DNA of 64,000 bases from Aphis gossypii. Taxonomy: Eukaryota; Arthropoda; Insecta; Hemiptera; Aphididae. Made by a program: the position numbers and the translations under genes. Shown one piece after another: positions 53,651 to 64,000 of this stretch (within the stretch, counting starts at the first letter, position 1; every line of letters begins with the position of its first letter). The stretch lies in contig NC_065530.1 of the NCBI RefSeq assembly GCF_020184175.1, forward strand, positions 2,356,001 through 2,420,000, given 5' to 3'. Below the pieces are notes generated by a model. That model was given only the letters and a program-made list of their open reading frames with translations. It made no database searches and was not told the origin of the DNA.

Positions 53651-56300
53651 GAAAGTATATCCTAGGCTGACAAATCATCTCTATTCAGGATCGTTTTTTG
53701 TGTACAATGATACCTTTCATTGGATTCATATTTAATACATCCATTATTATAGTAACCTACCATACAACGAAGCGTTACTCACTTGACCACTATTTTTATA
53801 AGATAACTATTAAAATGCCATATGTATCATGTATGTATTAAAAAAAGTTATGACCGTATATGTGTAATAGACTGGCTAGTTGTATTTTTTTGCCACATAA
53901 AAAAAAATGTATTGTTGAAAATTCGAAATAATTAGTAAAAAACATTATTTGTATACAATATACTACAATAGTGACAAATGATAATGCAAACAGCAAAACA
54001 ATCTTGTCGTGTACCTACATGAATATTATAACAGTGTAATAAATTGGAAAGTAGGCTCTAATATATACGTCAAGTTAGGTTATGAAAGCTCCTTTATTAC
54101 GCCCATTTTTTATGCAAAAAAAAATAAAGTTTTGTAAATAGTTGAAGTTGGATTTTTTGATTATACATTTTTTTTTTATTATTATGATGTGGTTAAATTA
54201 TAAATCATTTTTGACAAAAAAAACAGAACTATTACAGACGGTGTTTTAAATCTGATGTATTAATATGATTAATTAATTAAAAGTTAAAGTATTCGATTAT
54301 ACTAAAAAATATAATCGTATTCCAAAGGTTATGAATAAATCCACTTTAGTAATAGTTTAGCAGTCATTTGGTCAATTTTTTTCATTGTTATAATATACCT
54401 ATTCAACGCTCTGTTACCATCCACAATAAAGTATGACACTAATGAATAAGCGAGGCTGTAATATATTAGATTATTTTACATAAAATTTCAATTTTCGGTC
54501 ACTTACCCTGTACTGTCGAGCCGCTTTCACTTTATCACATTTGACACTTGGTAATTTTTGCATGACGGCGACGACCTAAAGGTAATAATATATGTATAGG
54601 CACTCGACACTGCGATTTATCACAATAACCCTCGTGAAATTGTGCAGGCGTCAACGTCTCATCGTCCCGACGCCATCGCATTATTATTACTATTATTATT
54701 GTTATTATTAAAATAACATAAAGCACTTGACGTGCATGCGGTGTACAATAATAATAATAATACGTGCATAAAACCCACCGCGAGGGCTACCGCTCGCACA
54801 CACCTGCCGCTTTGGCGAATTATTCGACGAGTACCTTACCTACGTTTGCGGAGAAACCTTTTACCGCAGTCTCACAAGTCACAACACAATACAAGGCGGC
54901 ATGCACAATGGAAAATGTCTGACCAGATCGAACCCGATATAATAATTTATATATACAATATTTATACCCCGATACAATCCACCCGAATCGTATATTTTGT
55001 GTTATTAGCGAATTGATGTCGGACGCGAATCCGCAGATAAATACACACATTTATATATTCGATTGTGGTAACGAGCCGGGTGTCGAATAATATAATAATA
55101 ATAATAATAATATATAACATAGCTATAATAATAAAGGTTCATATTATATAGTAAAGCGCATCGTCGAGCGTAAATAATGGAAAATTCAGTTTATTGGACG
55201 AGGTGTCTCGGGTTCGTTTATTGCCCACTAATACCCAAACATTATAATAATTGTTGTTGTTGGTTCAGGACAAAATTTGGGTTAGTGAAGCAATCAGAAA
55301 TATAATATCATATTCTTTCCACCCCTAATAAACGCCTTATAATTATTAATGTTAATAATAAATACATTTATATAATATAACATATTAAATAATTATGTAT
55401 TGGACAACAACTTAAATGAATTTTTTTTTTAATTGACTTTTCAACTTATGCACCATATATTTTATCATCGAAATATAACTCGTGACATGTACCGGTCATT
55501 TTTTCGGGATACAACTCATTAACTGTGAATGATCAATTTATCGTTTTTGGCACTCGTATTTATTATTTCCATCAAATCGCAATTCCCAACGCGAAATGTG
55601 ACATTAATGTACTTGTAAGACAAAGATTAAATTTTAAATCTATATTTTATGATACTACAGTATAATATTTGACCACGCACACGAACCGCCTATTAATCGC
55701 ACCACATATAAATTCTATATTTTGATGGTTCTCTGAAGGGTACCACCCTATTGGTTAGCAAACGCGTCAGTGGAGAGTGGAAGCTAATACCAGTATTTAT
55801 TTAAAATAATGTTTGTACAGCGTACTATCTACTCGAAATTATAAAGCCGATTTTGTTGTAGCACAATAAAACTATTATTATTATCATAATAGTTATTGTT
55901 GTATATTGTGAAAAATATGAGTAAACGAACTTATTAAAATGAGTACCGATATAAATAATTATAATAATAGACATGTACCACTTGTCTCTCAGTCCCCGTA
56001 ATACTTATGGTCTTGTCAGAAGGGATTACTTATTGTTATATTTAATATTGTGGTATCGAAAGTGTATTGCCTTCATCATTGCACCCATAACATACGTTGG
56101 CTTTTTCACACATTTCGTTTGATAACATGGATAAACGATTAAGGTCAAACGCTTGAGTACAATTTATTGTTTTCGTGATAACTAAAAAGATGACTGTGTA
56201 TTGTGGTATTAGTATCAGTATACATTTCAAACACATCTGGAACGGCTATAACACATAGAAAACTTATTTTATGATATAGTTTATTCCTATTTTTTAACTA
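53651..56300. other. Gene-free stretch
   Basis: AT-rich DNA with (AAT)n near 54750-54762 and 55091-55112. Overlapping frames near 54732-55050 on both strands have no motif. No RNA gene or mobile-element boundary was recognised until the TTAA end at 56301. Confidence 0.5.
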
Positions 56301-56338
56301 TTAAGAGGCCGTCACACTAGGAAAAAATCGACCGTAAA

Positions 56339-56655
56339 ACATGGTTTTTTGATTCCAATAGTACTCAAGTCTCATTAGTCGTAGAAACATGATTTTTGTA
56401 TCAAATTAAACGTGAGAAGTTGTACTAAAAACTGTTGGAACAAATTTTTGAAATTTGTTTTCAAACCGATTTTATTTATATTTGAAATTTGTTAAAATTT
56501 TGAAATTTTTAAAAAATTATATAAAATCAGCAAATTGAGATATCAAAATTCTGTTCCAACAGTTTTTAGTACAACTTCTCACGTTTAATTTGGTACCAAA
56601 ATCATGTTTCTACGACTAATGAGACTTGAGTACTATTGGAATCAAAAAACCATGT
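56339..56655. repeat. Long hairpin near the left end
   Basis: Two arms of about 104 bp, 56339-56443 and 56552-56655, are reverse complements with only a few mismatches and enclose a 108-bp AT-rich loop. The hairpin begins 35 bp inside the GAGGCCGTC end. Such subterminal inverted repeats are common in DNA transposons. The near-perfect arms imply recent origin or gene conversion. Confidence 0.85.
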
Positions 56656-57978
56656 TTGTTGTAAAAAAATTATGATTTTACGGCCGTCGTGTGCTGCTAT
56701 CGAAACAACTGCGGCACTGTTCTAAAACTGTACTCATTCCCCCACACTTCGCGCATATGCAGCGGTACCTCACCTAGATCGAAACCGGTTATCTAGCCGC
56801 GCGCGTTTTATAAATACCCAGAGTATCGATAAGGAAAATAATAATATGGCCCATGAATATTATTTGAATTATTTCGATATAATAATTCAAATTCATATTC
56901 TAATAAACTAAACACATGTTGAAACCACAAAGTATCATAAAGTTGCCAAAACTCAGCTGAAAAATGTACGATCTCGACAATTTTTTTTTTCAAACTGTAG
57001 GAAATTTTTCAATATAATTAGTGGTTAGGTTTAAAATATGAAAATGTTTTAATTTAACTGAGTATAAGTGTATACAAAAGAAATATGTCGTTTACTCCTG
57101 AAAAAAATCATTGTTGATAACTTTTGCAGGGCTTTTTTAAAAGAATGCCGTGGAATTAAAATATAAATATTTTAATTTATTATAAAATATTTTTATATTA
57201 AATACAGATTTTTGTAAACTAAACATAAATGCATACAGCAATTTAATGATTTTATTGAAATAGTTGAATCAAAAACTAATTGCTAGCATGTAGTACATAG
57301 TACCTACATAGTATATAATACCCTAAATAATATATAACTGTGTATAAACGTATTGAGATTACTATGTAAGTATTTATTGATATCCACATGATTACACTAA
57401 TCATCAGTAGAAAATATGTGGTCAAAGTATTTTTCATATAAAACTAGAATTAATCTACTATAGTCTATGGGTGTTGTAGTATAAAATTTTTATACCTATT
57501 TAATATATGTAAACATTCGGTTATTATCAAGTAAAAAGGCGACAGTATGACATATATTGGTAGAAACTTTTGTTTGCTCTTACTAAATCTAAATAAATGT
57601 ATATATGTATAATACGTCAATAATTAAAATTCTCAACACTAATGAGTAATGACCATAATTTGTTCAAGATAGTTTTAATATCTAATATATTATATTATAA
57701 ATATTATATCTACTATCATTTCTCCATTAGATATAGTATAAAAGTAAGTACCTATTTGTGATAATTAAATTATTATTATTTTATTACTCGCATTATTCAT
57801 TAGTATAACTAGTATAAGGTAATTATATAATTAAATATTATGATCAACGATAATAGTGCATATCAAAATGGGAAGACATCAAAATTATTGTCATTCTGTA
57901 AAACTGTCCACACCAGTAACAACTTACATTCTAATTGAATTTTTATTGTGGTTTAATTTTTTTTTATTTAACGTTAAA

Positions 57979-58498
57979 ATGGATCAACTTAAAAAACGTA
58001 CTCGTCAACCATCGAAAAAGTTATCAACTAAAAAGAAATTGAGTAATCGAGTGATGAATTTTCTAGGAATTCAAAACAAAACCAAGTAAGTAAAATATTA
58101 AATGATTAAAATATAAAATATGTATAAATAATAACGTAATATCAGTTATAACAATACATTGTTTTTAATTAAGTCCCAATCCAGAGGTCGTAGAATCTGT
58201 TGTGAAACCTTTTTTCTTGGGTGATGACAATCAACTACCATGCACATCAAGGGAAACAATTAGGTAAACTTTTGCTAAATTATATAGCTATTAAATTTGG
58301 TAAACTATAATAACTTAATATTTAAATAATATACGGAAAATGTATTACATAATCGCATGCAGCAGTATAAATATTTATATAATACAATATTTTTATATAT
58401 TTTTAAAGTCAAAATCCAGAGCTCGTAAAATCTGTTGAGGCACCTTTTTTCTTAGGTGCTGACAATCAACTACCATGCACATCAAGGGAAACAATTAG
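57979..58498 (+). CDS. Unrecognised basic gene segment with duplicated 90-bp exons
   Basis: Exon a is 57979-58085. It starts at an ATG followed by a Lys/Arg-rich stretch and ends at a GTAAGT donor. An in-frame ATG at 57868 is the alternative start. Exons b (58174-58263) and c (58409-58498) are both 90 bp, both flanked by AG and GTAAA, and both begin and end in phase 2. They encode near-identical 30-residue units sharing the motif DNQLPCTSRETI, with P-F-F-L-G before it. The frames join cleanly across all three. No terminal exon was identified. The same splice phase fits the acceptor before the glycoprotein start at 60304, so these may be its leader exons. The family is not recognised. Confidence 0.5.
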
Positions 58499-58749
58499 GT
58501 AAATTAAAAATGTTTAATAATTTAAATTAAAACTCTGATTATATAAATTTGAATGTATATGAGAACTCCAACGATTTTTGTATATATTATATCAATTTGT
58601 AATATCATAAATTGGAACATTTATTATAATTAACATTAATTGTAATTGCATTATCATACCTCAATTATCATGATACATTAACATTAAACAAGTCTAATCT
58701 AAAAATTAGAAAAAAATTAGCCTATATTATAGATATTTAAAAAAGCGAT

Positions 58750-58960
58750 ACAGTGTTCAGTCACAGTCTCGAGATCAGTTTCAGTTACAGTGTGTAAGTG
58801 TTTCCAGTCACCATCATTGCGAGACTCCAGACAAATTTTTATTTTCTAAATACAGTTTTTTTTAAAGTCAGTGTTCTTTTAAATTATATATAGTTTTGTA
58901 TTTATACATATACATTATACATATCATCAACTCTCAGAACAAACGCTACATCATTTGTAA
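58750..58960 (+). promoter_or_regulatory. Candidate start region and leader exon for the glycoprotein gene
   Basis: The stretch is crowded with arthropod initiator-like TCAGT motifs (58758, 58778 and 58784, among others) and ends with an ACATCATTT|GTAAGT donor near 58958. A 5' UTR exon here could splice to the acceptor ATAATAG at 60303, 25 bases before the glycoprotein ATG. This competes with the model in which the exons at 57979-58498 supply the leader. Confidence 0.3.
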
Positions 58961-60328
58961 GTACCCATTTATAACTACTTAAAAATATACTTTTTTTAAT
59001 TTTAAATTTTAGTTCATTGATAAATCTTGTATACGATGAAAAATGATTCTGAACGGAGATAATTAGGTACCTATTAACTTTCGATTATTATATTTGGACG
59101 AGTCTTACAAACGGAATGATATTACGAAATTTCGACCAAATTTAAAAAATAATGATTCTCTTTTCGACCAAAACAAACATTTTTGTAAAATTATGGCAAT
59201 TACCTATATAGATACTTTTAATACTTTTGCAAAATTATTAAAAGTATAAGTTGCATAAAATATTGTAAAATAAAATATAGAAAATTATTTAAAATTTAAG
59301 ACTATCTATATCAACATTATTTTTATATTAATATGTCACAATATGTATAATATTATTTAAAATAATAAAATAATAATAATATGTAATTTTGTCAAAAGAT
59401 ACAAGATACTATTATTGTAAATATTTGTAATGAATAGTACCAAGATATTTGAATTTAAGTTGCAGAACCTTTAAAACTTAAATATTATATGAAACAAATA
59501 GTGATAATTTTTATTGTGTGTGTATAATTAATATCGTTTTGTAAATAATTTCGTAAAGAATTGTATTTTTACGAATAATAATTCTATCCAGGTGCAATTG
59601 TAAGATAAATTAAAAACCCTAAAATTAAATTGTATACTATTTTTTAAATTTTTTATATAATATTGTATATATATATTGTGGCATATTAACATAAAAATAA
59701 TGTTAATATTTTACTATTCTTATATATTAAAAATGTTCTATATTTATTTTACAACATTTTATGCAACTTATAAAAAATTATTTAGCAGCAATTATTTTAT
59801 TTTTTTACATATATTATATACATTTTTGATTTTGGTCAAAAACGGGTATGCCCCATTTTATGAGAAACCTTATTTTAAATTTTCAAATTTTAGGTATTAA
59901 TTCTCAAATGAAAATACTAATGTAAACATCTGATACAAGTTTCAAGTTTTTACAATGAATTATTTTTGAATAAACATAAAAATCGTATATGCGTCGTACC
60001 TACCTACTTGTATTTTTATTATTTATTATTTACTATATTTTTTTTTACCGATCAGATTAAGGTTAGGTTAGATCAAATTAAAACCTAATAGAATAAGAAT
60101 TTATGCAGTAAAACAAATTTTTTCAATGATAAAAATAGTTTTAATTGCTGTTATGAGTGCGTTAAATCGTATTTTTATACAAATTTTTCTTGTTTTTTAG
60201 AGCATTTAAATCCGTTCTCTTATTTTTTAAAGCACAATATTTAAATTAAGTGTTTAATTTAAATTGTACCTATATATAATATTTATATTTTATTTCATAA
60301 TAGGTATTACAACCAGTCAACACTCAAC

Positions 60329-62254
60329 ATGAATATCAAAAAAGTTCTATTTGTTATTATTACAACCATACATTTCACTTTTGGATTCATTGCTTACGAT
60401 TGCGGAGGTCCTAACCTAAATATAACTTCCTTTGACAGTCTAGAAGTAGACAACTGTGATCTTCCAATACCTTCGAAAACAGAACGGGTAACAAGAATAC
60501 AACTATTGCAAAGGGTTGAAACATATCCAGTTAATTTCAAATCATGCCTGATCACTGTTGATTATTTAATAACAAGGTGTTCGGCGTTTGAAGACGCACA
60601 AGTTGTAGAGGGAGGGTATTTTTCCGACATAATAGAGTTAGGTAGTGCTAGATGTTCAGAGACTCACCAGAAACAATCTTTCACTTTTCAAACGGGAGGA
60701 GTAGTGACAGATTTAAAAATAAACGAAACGATATTTGTAACAAATATCATTGCCGGAACATTAGACAAGTATGGTAATTGTAAAGGCACAACTTTTAAAT
60801 CAAGCAGAGGAGAGTGGGAAGATGTGGTCGTACAAGCTAAATTTAAAATATTGCTTTCAGAAGGTACGGCTATAGCAAATAGTAAAGATAATATCCTCAT
60901 ACTTCCAACAGGAACCAAAATGAAATTATCTGAAAATTATGGTTTTGATTCTTTTAAAGGAGAGACTATATGGACAAACAACCATTTCACTTGTGAAGTA
61001 CAAGATTTCAATGTTTTATATGATGGTCCTGCATCGTTAATAATTTCAAATGCCATTAATGATTTTTCAAATAATATATATACCTATATTGTGGAAACGG
61101 ATAAAATAGTATTTTCCCTAAAACAAATTAAAAAAAGTTTTGCATGCGGGATGCCAGTGATTCAAACTGAACACATACAGTTAGTCATACTTGTAGATAC
61201 CGCATTTTTCAATCGATTTACGACAACAACAATTTCTCCGCAAAACACTGATTTGTTAGCCTACGTTAATACAAAATTTGTTTATGTTGAAAACTTCTTT
61301 AAATCTACGATAACATCATTGTATAATGACATAATTAAAAAACAGTGTGATCTCGAACGAAAAATATTACAACAAAAGCTTACACTAGCCTCTTCGAGCA
61401 TTTCCGACTTTTCGTATCTTATGGGCGAAGGACCAGGTTTTACTGCAGTGAAAACAGGCGAAATAATATATTTAATAAAATGTAAAAAGGTAAATGTTGA
61501 AATATCGAGAAAAAATGTATGTTTTAATGAACTACCAGTTTTATATAACAACAAAACGTTTTTCATGGCCCCCAAAACGCACATATTGCAACAATTTGGA
61601 ACTCAAATTGATTGTAATATACTACTTCCACCTGGCTTCAATTTGGACGGAGACTGGTTTGGTATTGTACCCAATATACAAGAAATAAAAAAACCACAAA
61701 AGCTCAAACCGGCTACAACCTGGACGTGGTCGTACAAAAGTCCAGAATCGCTTATGAATGCTGGTATATACACACAAGACACAATGAAAGCTTTTCAGCA
61801 ACATATATTGTTTCCACAAGAAGTGAGTGCTGCTACAAATAATTTAATAAGACAATCTATGGGATATGATACGACTAACCAAGGTCTGCAATATAAATAT
61901 CTTATTGACGAACAGACAATAAGCAACATGGTCGAAAATAAATTACATCAACTTTGGGGATGGTTTACAACTATTGGTACTTTTGTTTCGGGACTGATGG
62001 GGATATTTTTTATTGTAAAATTAATATTAACACTAGTGGATACGGGGATTAATATTACTATTTTATACAAAACCTTTGGGTGGAGTGCAAAACTGTTGGC
62101 AGGAATTTTTTCTAGTATTACCCATTATTTAATGTTAAAGACACACAAAAAAAATCAAAATTTTGATCAAGACTCGCTAGACACAAAACATGTTCGCTAT
62201 TCAATTAAAAATAGCAAAAAAGTGTACCCGAGCTTGAGTCAAGATTCTGTTTAA
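60329..62254 (+). CDS. Endogenous virus-type envelope glycoprotein, chuvirus-like, intact
   Basis: An uninterrupted 641-codon frame. Residues 1-20 are a hydrophobic signal peptide, followed by a YDC motif at 23-25 and an N-glycosylation site at N31. A cysteine-rich ectodomain with several N-x-S/T sites runs to about 540. A Trp-containing membrane-proximal segment leads into a hydrophobic anchor at about 546-571, and a second amphipathic or hydrophobic segment lies at about 580-603. The last 38 residues are a basic cytoplasmic tail. This layout is that of a type I viral fusion glycoprotein. The AYDC-plus-NIT start matches chuvirus (Jingchuvirales) glycoproteins and their relatives captured in insect genomes, often as env of BEL/Pao elements. 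No gag, pol, LTR or viral polymerase is next to it. The acceptor at 60303 suggests splicing, and an ATTAAA signal lies at 62311. Absence of stops suggests recent arrival or selection. Exact family is by recall. Confidence 0.72.
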   Translation: MNIKKVLFVIITTIHFTFGFIAYDCGGPNLNITSFDSLEVDNCDLPIPSKTERVTRIQLLQRVETYPVNFKSCLITVDYLITRCSAFEDAQVVEGGYFSDIIELGSARCSETHQKQSFTFQTGGVVTDLKINETIFVTNIIAGTLDKYGNCKGTTFKSSRGEWEDVVVQAKFKILLSEGTAIANSKDNILILPTGTKMKLSENYGFDSFKGETIWTNNHFTCEVQDFNVLYDGPASLIISNAINDFSNNIYTYIVETDKIVFSLKQIKKSFACGMPVIQTEHIQLVILVDTAFFNRFTTTTISPQNTDLLAYVNTKFVYVENFFKSTITSLYNDIIKKQCDLERKILQQKLTLASSSISDFSYLMGEGPGFTAVKTGEIIYLIKCKKVNVEISRKNVCFNELPVLYNNKTFFMAPKTHILQQFGTQIDCNILLPPGFNLDGDWFGIVPNIQEIKKPQKLKPATTWTWSYKSPESLMNAGIYTQDTMKAFQQHILFPQEVSAATNNLIRQSMGYDTTNQGLQYKYLIDEQTISNMVENKLHQLWGWFTTIGTFVSGLMGIFFIVKLILTLVDTGINITILYKTFGWSAKLLAGIFSSITHYLMLKTHKKNQNFDQDSLDTKHVRYSIKNSKKVYPSLSQDSV

Positions 62255-62310
62255 ACACTTTAAAGCCATACAGAAATAATGTATTTAATTTAATTTATTA
62301 TTTATTTAGT

Positions 62311-62316
62311 ATTAAA
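62311..62316 (+). terminator. Candidate polyadenylation signal of the glycoprotein gene
   Basis: ATTAAA, a common AATAAA variant, sits 57 bases after the stop codon in AT-rich DNA. No canonical AATAAA is closer. Confidence 0.35.
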
Positions 62317-62789
62317 AGTATTGTTTTAAATTTGTATATTTTATTTAATTATTTAATGATAAAAAATTTTAATTTCATATTAAATGTACATGAAAAATGC
62401 AATTATTACCTTTATGTTATATGTTTATAAATATAATACATTTGAAAAAAGGTTAAAGAAATATTTGTTTTTTACTATTTTGTATGGTAATTAAATATTA
62501 GATTATAAAATGATTAAATTATGTATTTTTAAGTGTGTTTAAGTAGGTACAGGTTATTATGCTCAATATTCTATTTTTCTTTGAATTACCAAAAAAATTT
62601 GTAAGTTGTAGCATGTTCACGAATAATGTATAATGTAAAATATACGCAATACATTTAAATATTACAAAACTAATATTTAGATATTTAGGTAATATTAATT
62701 TAGGTTATTGCTATAAATTAGTTATTATTTACTTTATTATAAATATTTCATGAAGTAAATATCTAATAATGTATTATAAATACAAATCA

Positions 62790-63026
62790 CATCGGTACCC
62801 GCGGGTATTAAAAATATTACAGCTGCATTTACCCATTTACGTGTATATTTACGCGCGATCCGTCTTAGACGAAGGTTCAAATAATAATAAACACCGCTCC
62901 CGAATAGGCATAATCCTCGGCTGGCCGCCGACTACCAGTAGTGGGCGTGGTTAAAACGTCGCGTGCTTGCGGATCACGAAAACACCTAACAGCGCGTTCT
63001 CTCGGACATTGTATGCGTTTCACTTT
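62790..63026. other. GC-richer subterminal segment of the TTAA element
   Basis: This stretch next to the right inverted end is much GC-richer than the surrounding DNA. It lacks a supportable gene. The left end has a comparable GC-richer patch at 56680-56810, but the two do not align convincingly by eye. Confidence 0.4.
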
Positions 63027-63045
63027 TAGTGTGACGGCCTCTTAA

Positions 63046-64000
63046 CTATATATTTTATTTGGTTTGAAGTTGTACACAAGTAAAATAAACAATGATGAAT
63101 GAGTTATGTTATAAACAAATAACAATGTTAAGCTATCTTTGTAAATCCAATGTTCCCAGTCGCAGAGGCAGTTATTATGAATAATAAAAAAATTATAATT
63201 TTATTAGGAAAATAGATTTATATAATCAAATTCGACCTTAAAAATAACCACCTGCTTTTAAATCTAAGTCACTGTAATAAACAAAATTGAAGGTTTTATT
63301 CATGATGAAATGTGTGTATTTTTTGCGAGAGACTTAGTAATCATATGAATATAGTGCCTATAAATATACGCGAGTCCACCCGAATTTTAATGTCGTTTTT
63401 GGTTTGCGAGTAAATAAGATACGTAATAAAATAAAGAAATTTCACTCTCGTATACTTATAAGTTATAGGTATATTAAATTATTAAACACAAAATATAGGT
63501 AACGCATAACGTGATATTTAATAGCCCTTATGCGATTTATCAATATTCTCTTTCGTTCACAATAATTTATGTAAATATCTACAAGCTGCCCGGCGCAGCC
63601 ATGTATAATCGATAGTAAATAGTAATAATAATCATCAATGTAGACCGGTTCTACTTAATATCTGGATGAATATTATAATATAGCCCGCGTGAGACGATCG
63701 TCTTACGAAAATTTCGACAATACTAAATTGTATATTAATCAATAATAATCGATTGCGTCACACGTAAATCGAAGGTTCCCTCTTGTAACGCCCCGTCCCC
63801 TCGTACCCGTTTAAATCGTAAACGATATCATTATAGCAGCGCCGTCGTGTGCATAACGTTTGGTTCCAATTTCCTCCCATCGGTATTCGAAAATAGTATG
63901 GTATTATCGATATCGTCGATTTAAGACAATACATTATTATCTCGTGCAACACAAATTATAAGTCTTTTTTAAGAATATAACGATACAGCAAAACTTGAAT
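63046..64000. other. Gene-free stretch
   Basis: Mostly AT-rich DNA, less so after 63640. No gene, RNA gene or repeat boundary was recognised up to the end of the window. Confidence 0.5.

Larger units (their letters stand above)
56301..63045. mobile_element. Putative TTAA-flanked DNA element carrying a glycoprotein gene
   Basis: The two ends share the same 19 bp in inverted orientation, TTAAGAGGCCGTCACACTA, at 56301-56319 and 63027-63045. The outer TTAA on each side fits a 4-bp target duplication, as made by piggyBac and Sola3-type transposases. The span is 6745 bp. It contains a long hairpin near its left end, a small spliced basic gene segment and an intact virus-type glycoprotein gene, both on the plus strand. 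No recognisable transposase is inside. It could be a non-autonomous element with captured cargo, or two separate related short elements that happen to flank the gene. Confidence 0.5.

Noticed and set aside
54732..55050. Frames of 94 (plus) and 76 (minus) codons
   Set aside because: They overlap in antisense, have no motif and are adjacent to an AAT microsatellite.
60060..60071. TTAGG-like telomeric motif (GGTTAGGTTAG)
   Set aside because: Only two units. Insect telomeric arrays are long tandem runs, so this is chance.
60688..61819. Minus-strand frames of 65-100 codons
   Set aside because: They are antisense shadows of the glycoprotein gene.
60329..62254. Glycoprotein as env of a BEL/Pao LTR element
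   Set aside because: No direct repeats with TG...CA ends, gag, protease, reverse transcriptase or integrase were found on either side.
1..64000. tRNA, rRNA, known microRNA or CRISPR sequences
   Set aside because: I looked for T-loop consensus and for the mature sequences of common insect microRNAs (let-7, bantam, miR-1, -8, -9, -124, -184, -276) and saw none. Repeats present are not CRISPR-like. A covariance-model scan would be decisive.

Overview
This is a 64-kb piece of an AT-rich insect genome, most probably from an aphid or close relative (inference). The signs are intron-bearing genes with GT-AG splice sites, long AT-rich gene-free stretches, an insect extramacrochaetae (Id-family HLH) gene, and BEL/Pao and Mutator-like transposons in an arthropod style. 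No bacterial genes, CRISPR arrays, rRNA or tRNA genes were recognised. Gene models are my own reading of splice sites and frames and have no transcript support.

Layout: (1) 1-20.4 kb holds no recognisable gene, only AT-rich DNA with simple repeats and a few GC-richer patches. (2) 20.4-29.8 kb is a layered locus. A roughly 2-kb unit carrying an unrecognised two-exon gene for an acidic 240-residue protein is present twice, and the second copy is decayed. The first copy is split by a BEL/Pao LTR retrotransposon (20663-26220, 5-bp target duplication). That element is itself split inside gag by a Mutator-like (MULE) transposon (20997-24951, 9-bp target duplication). The MULE transposase is broken. 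(3) 29.8-32.9 kb is gene-free. (4) 32.98-34.4 kb is the extramacrochaetae gene on the minus strand, with a TATA box and a GC-rich upstream region carrying paired E-boxes. (5) 34.5-56.3 kb is mostly gene-free. It includes a 1-kb GC-richer block with five GCAGCTG E-boxes and a Su(H)-type site about 5 kb upstream of the extramacrochaetae TATA box, a possible F-box/LRR-like fragment, and an AT-rich dispersed repeat. (6) 56301-63045 is bounded by inverted 19-bp ends that include TTAA. It carries an intact 641-codon virus-type envelope glycoprotein gene resembling the chuvirus-like glycoproteins endogenised in insects. Upstream of it are a small basic exon, two tandem-duplicated 90-bp exons and a long hairpin. 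(7) 63-64 kb is gene-free.

The only confidently functional host gene is extramacrochaetae, an HLH repressor that sequesters proneural bHLH factors; the large gene-free DNA around it may be regulatory. The most unusual part is the right end, where a virus-type glycoprotein gene appears to sit within what looks like a cut-and-paste DNA transposon rather than an LTR element.
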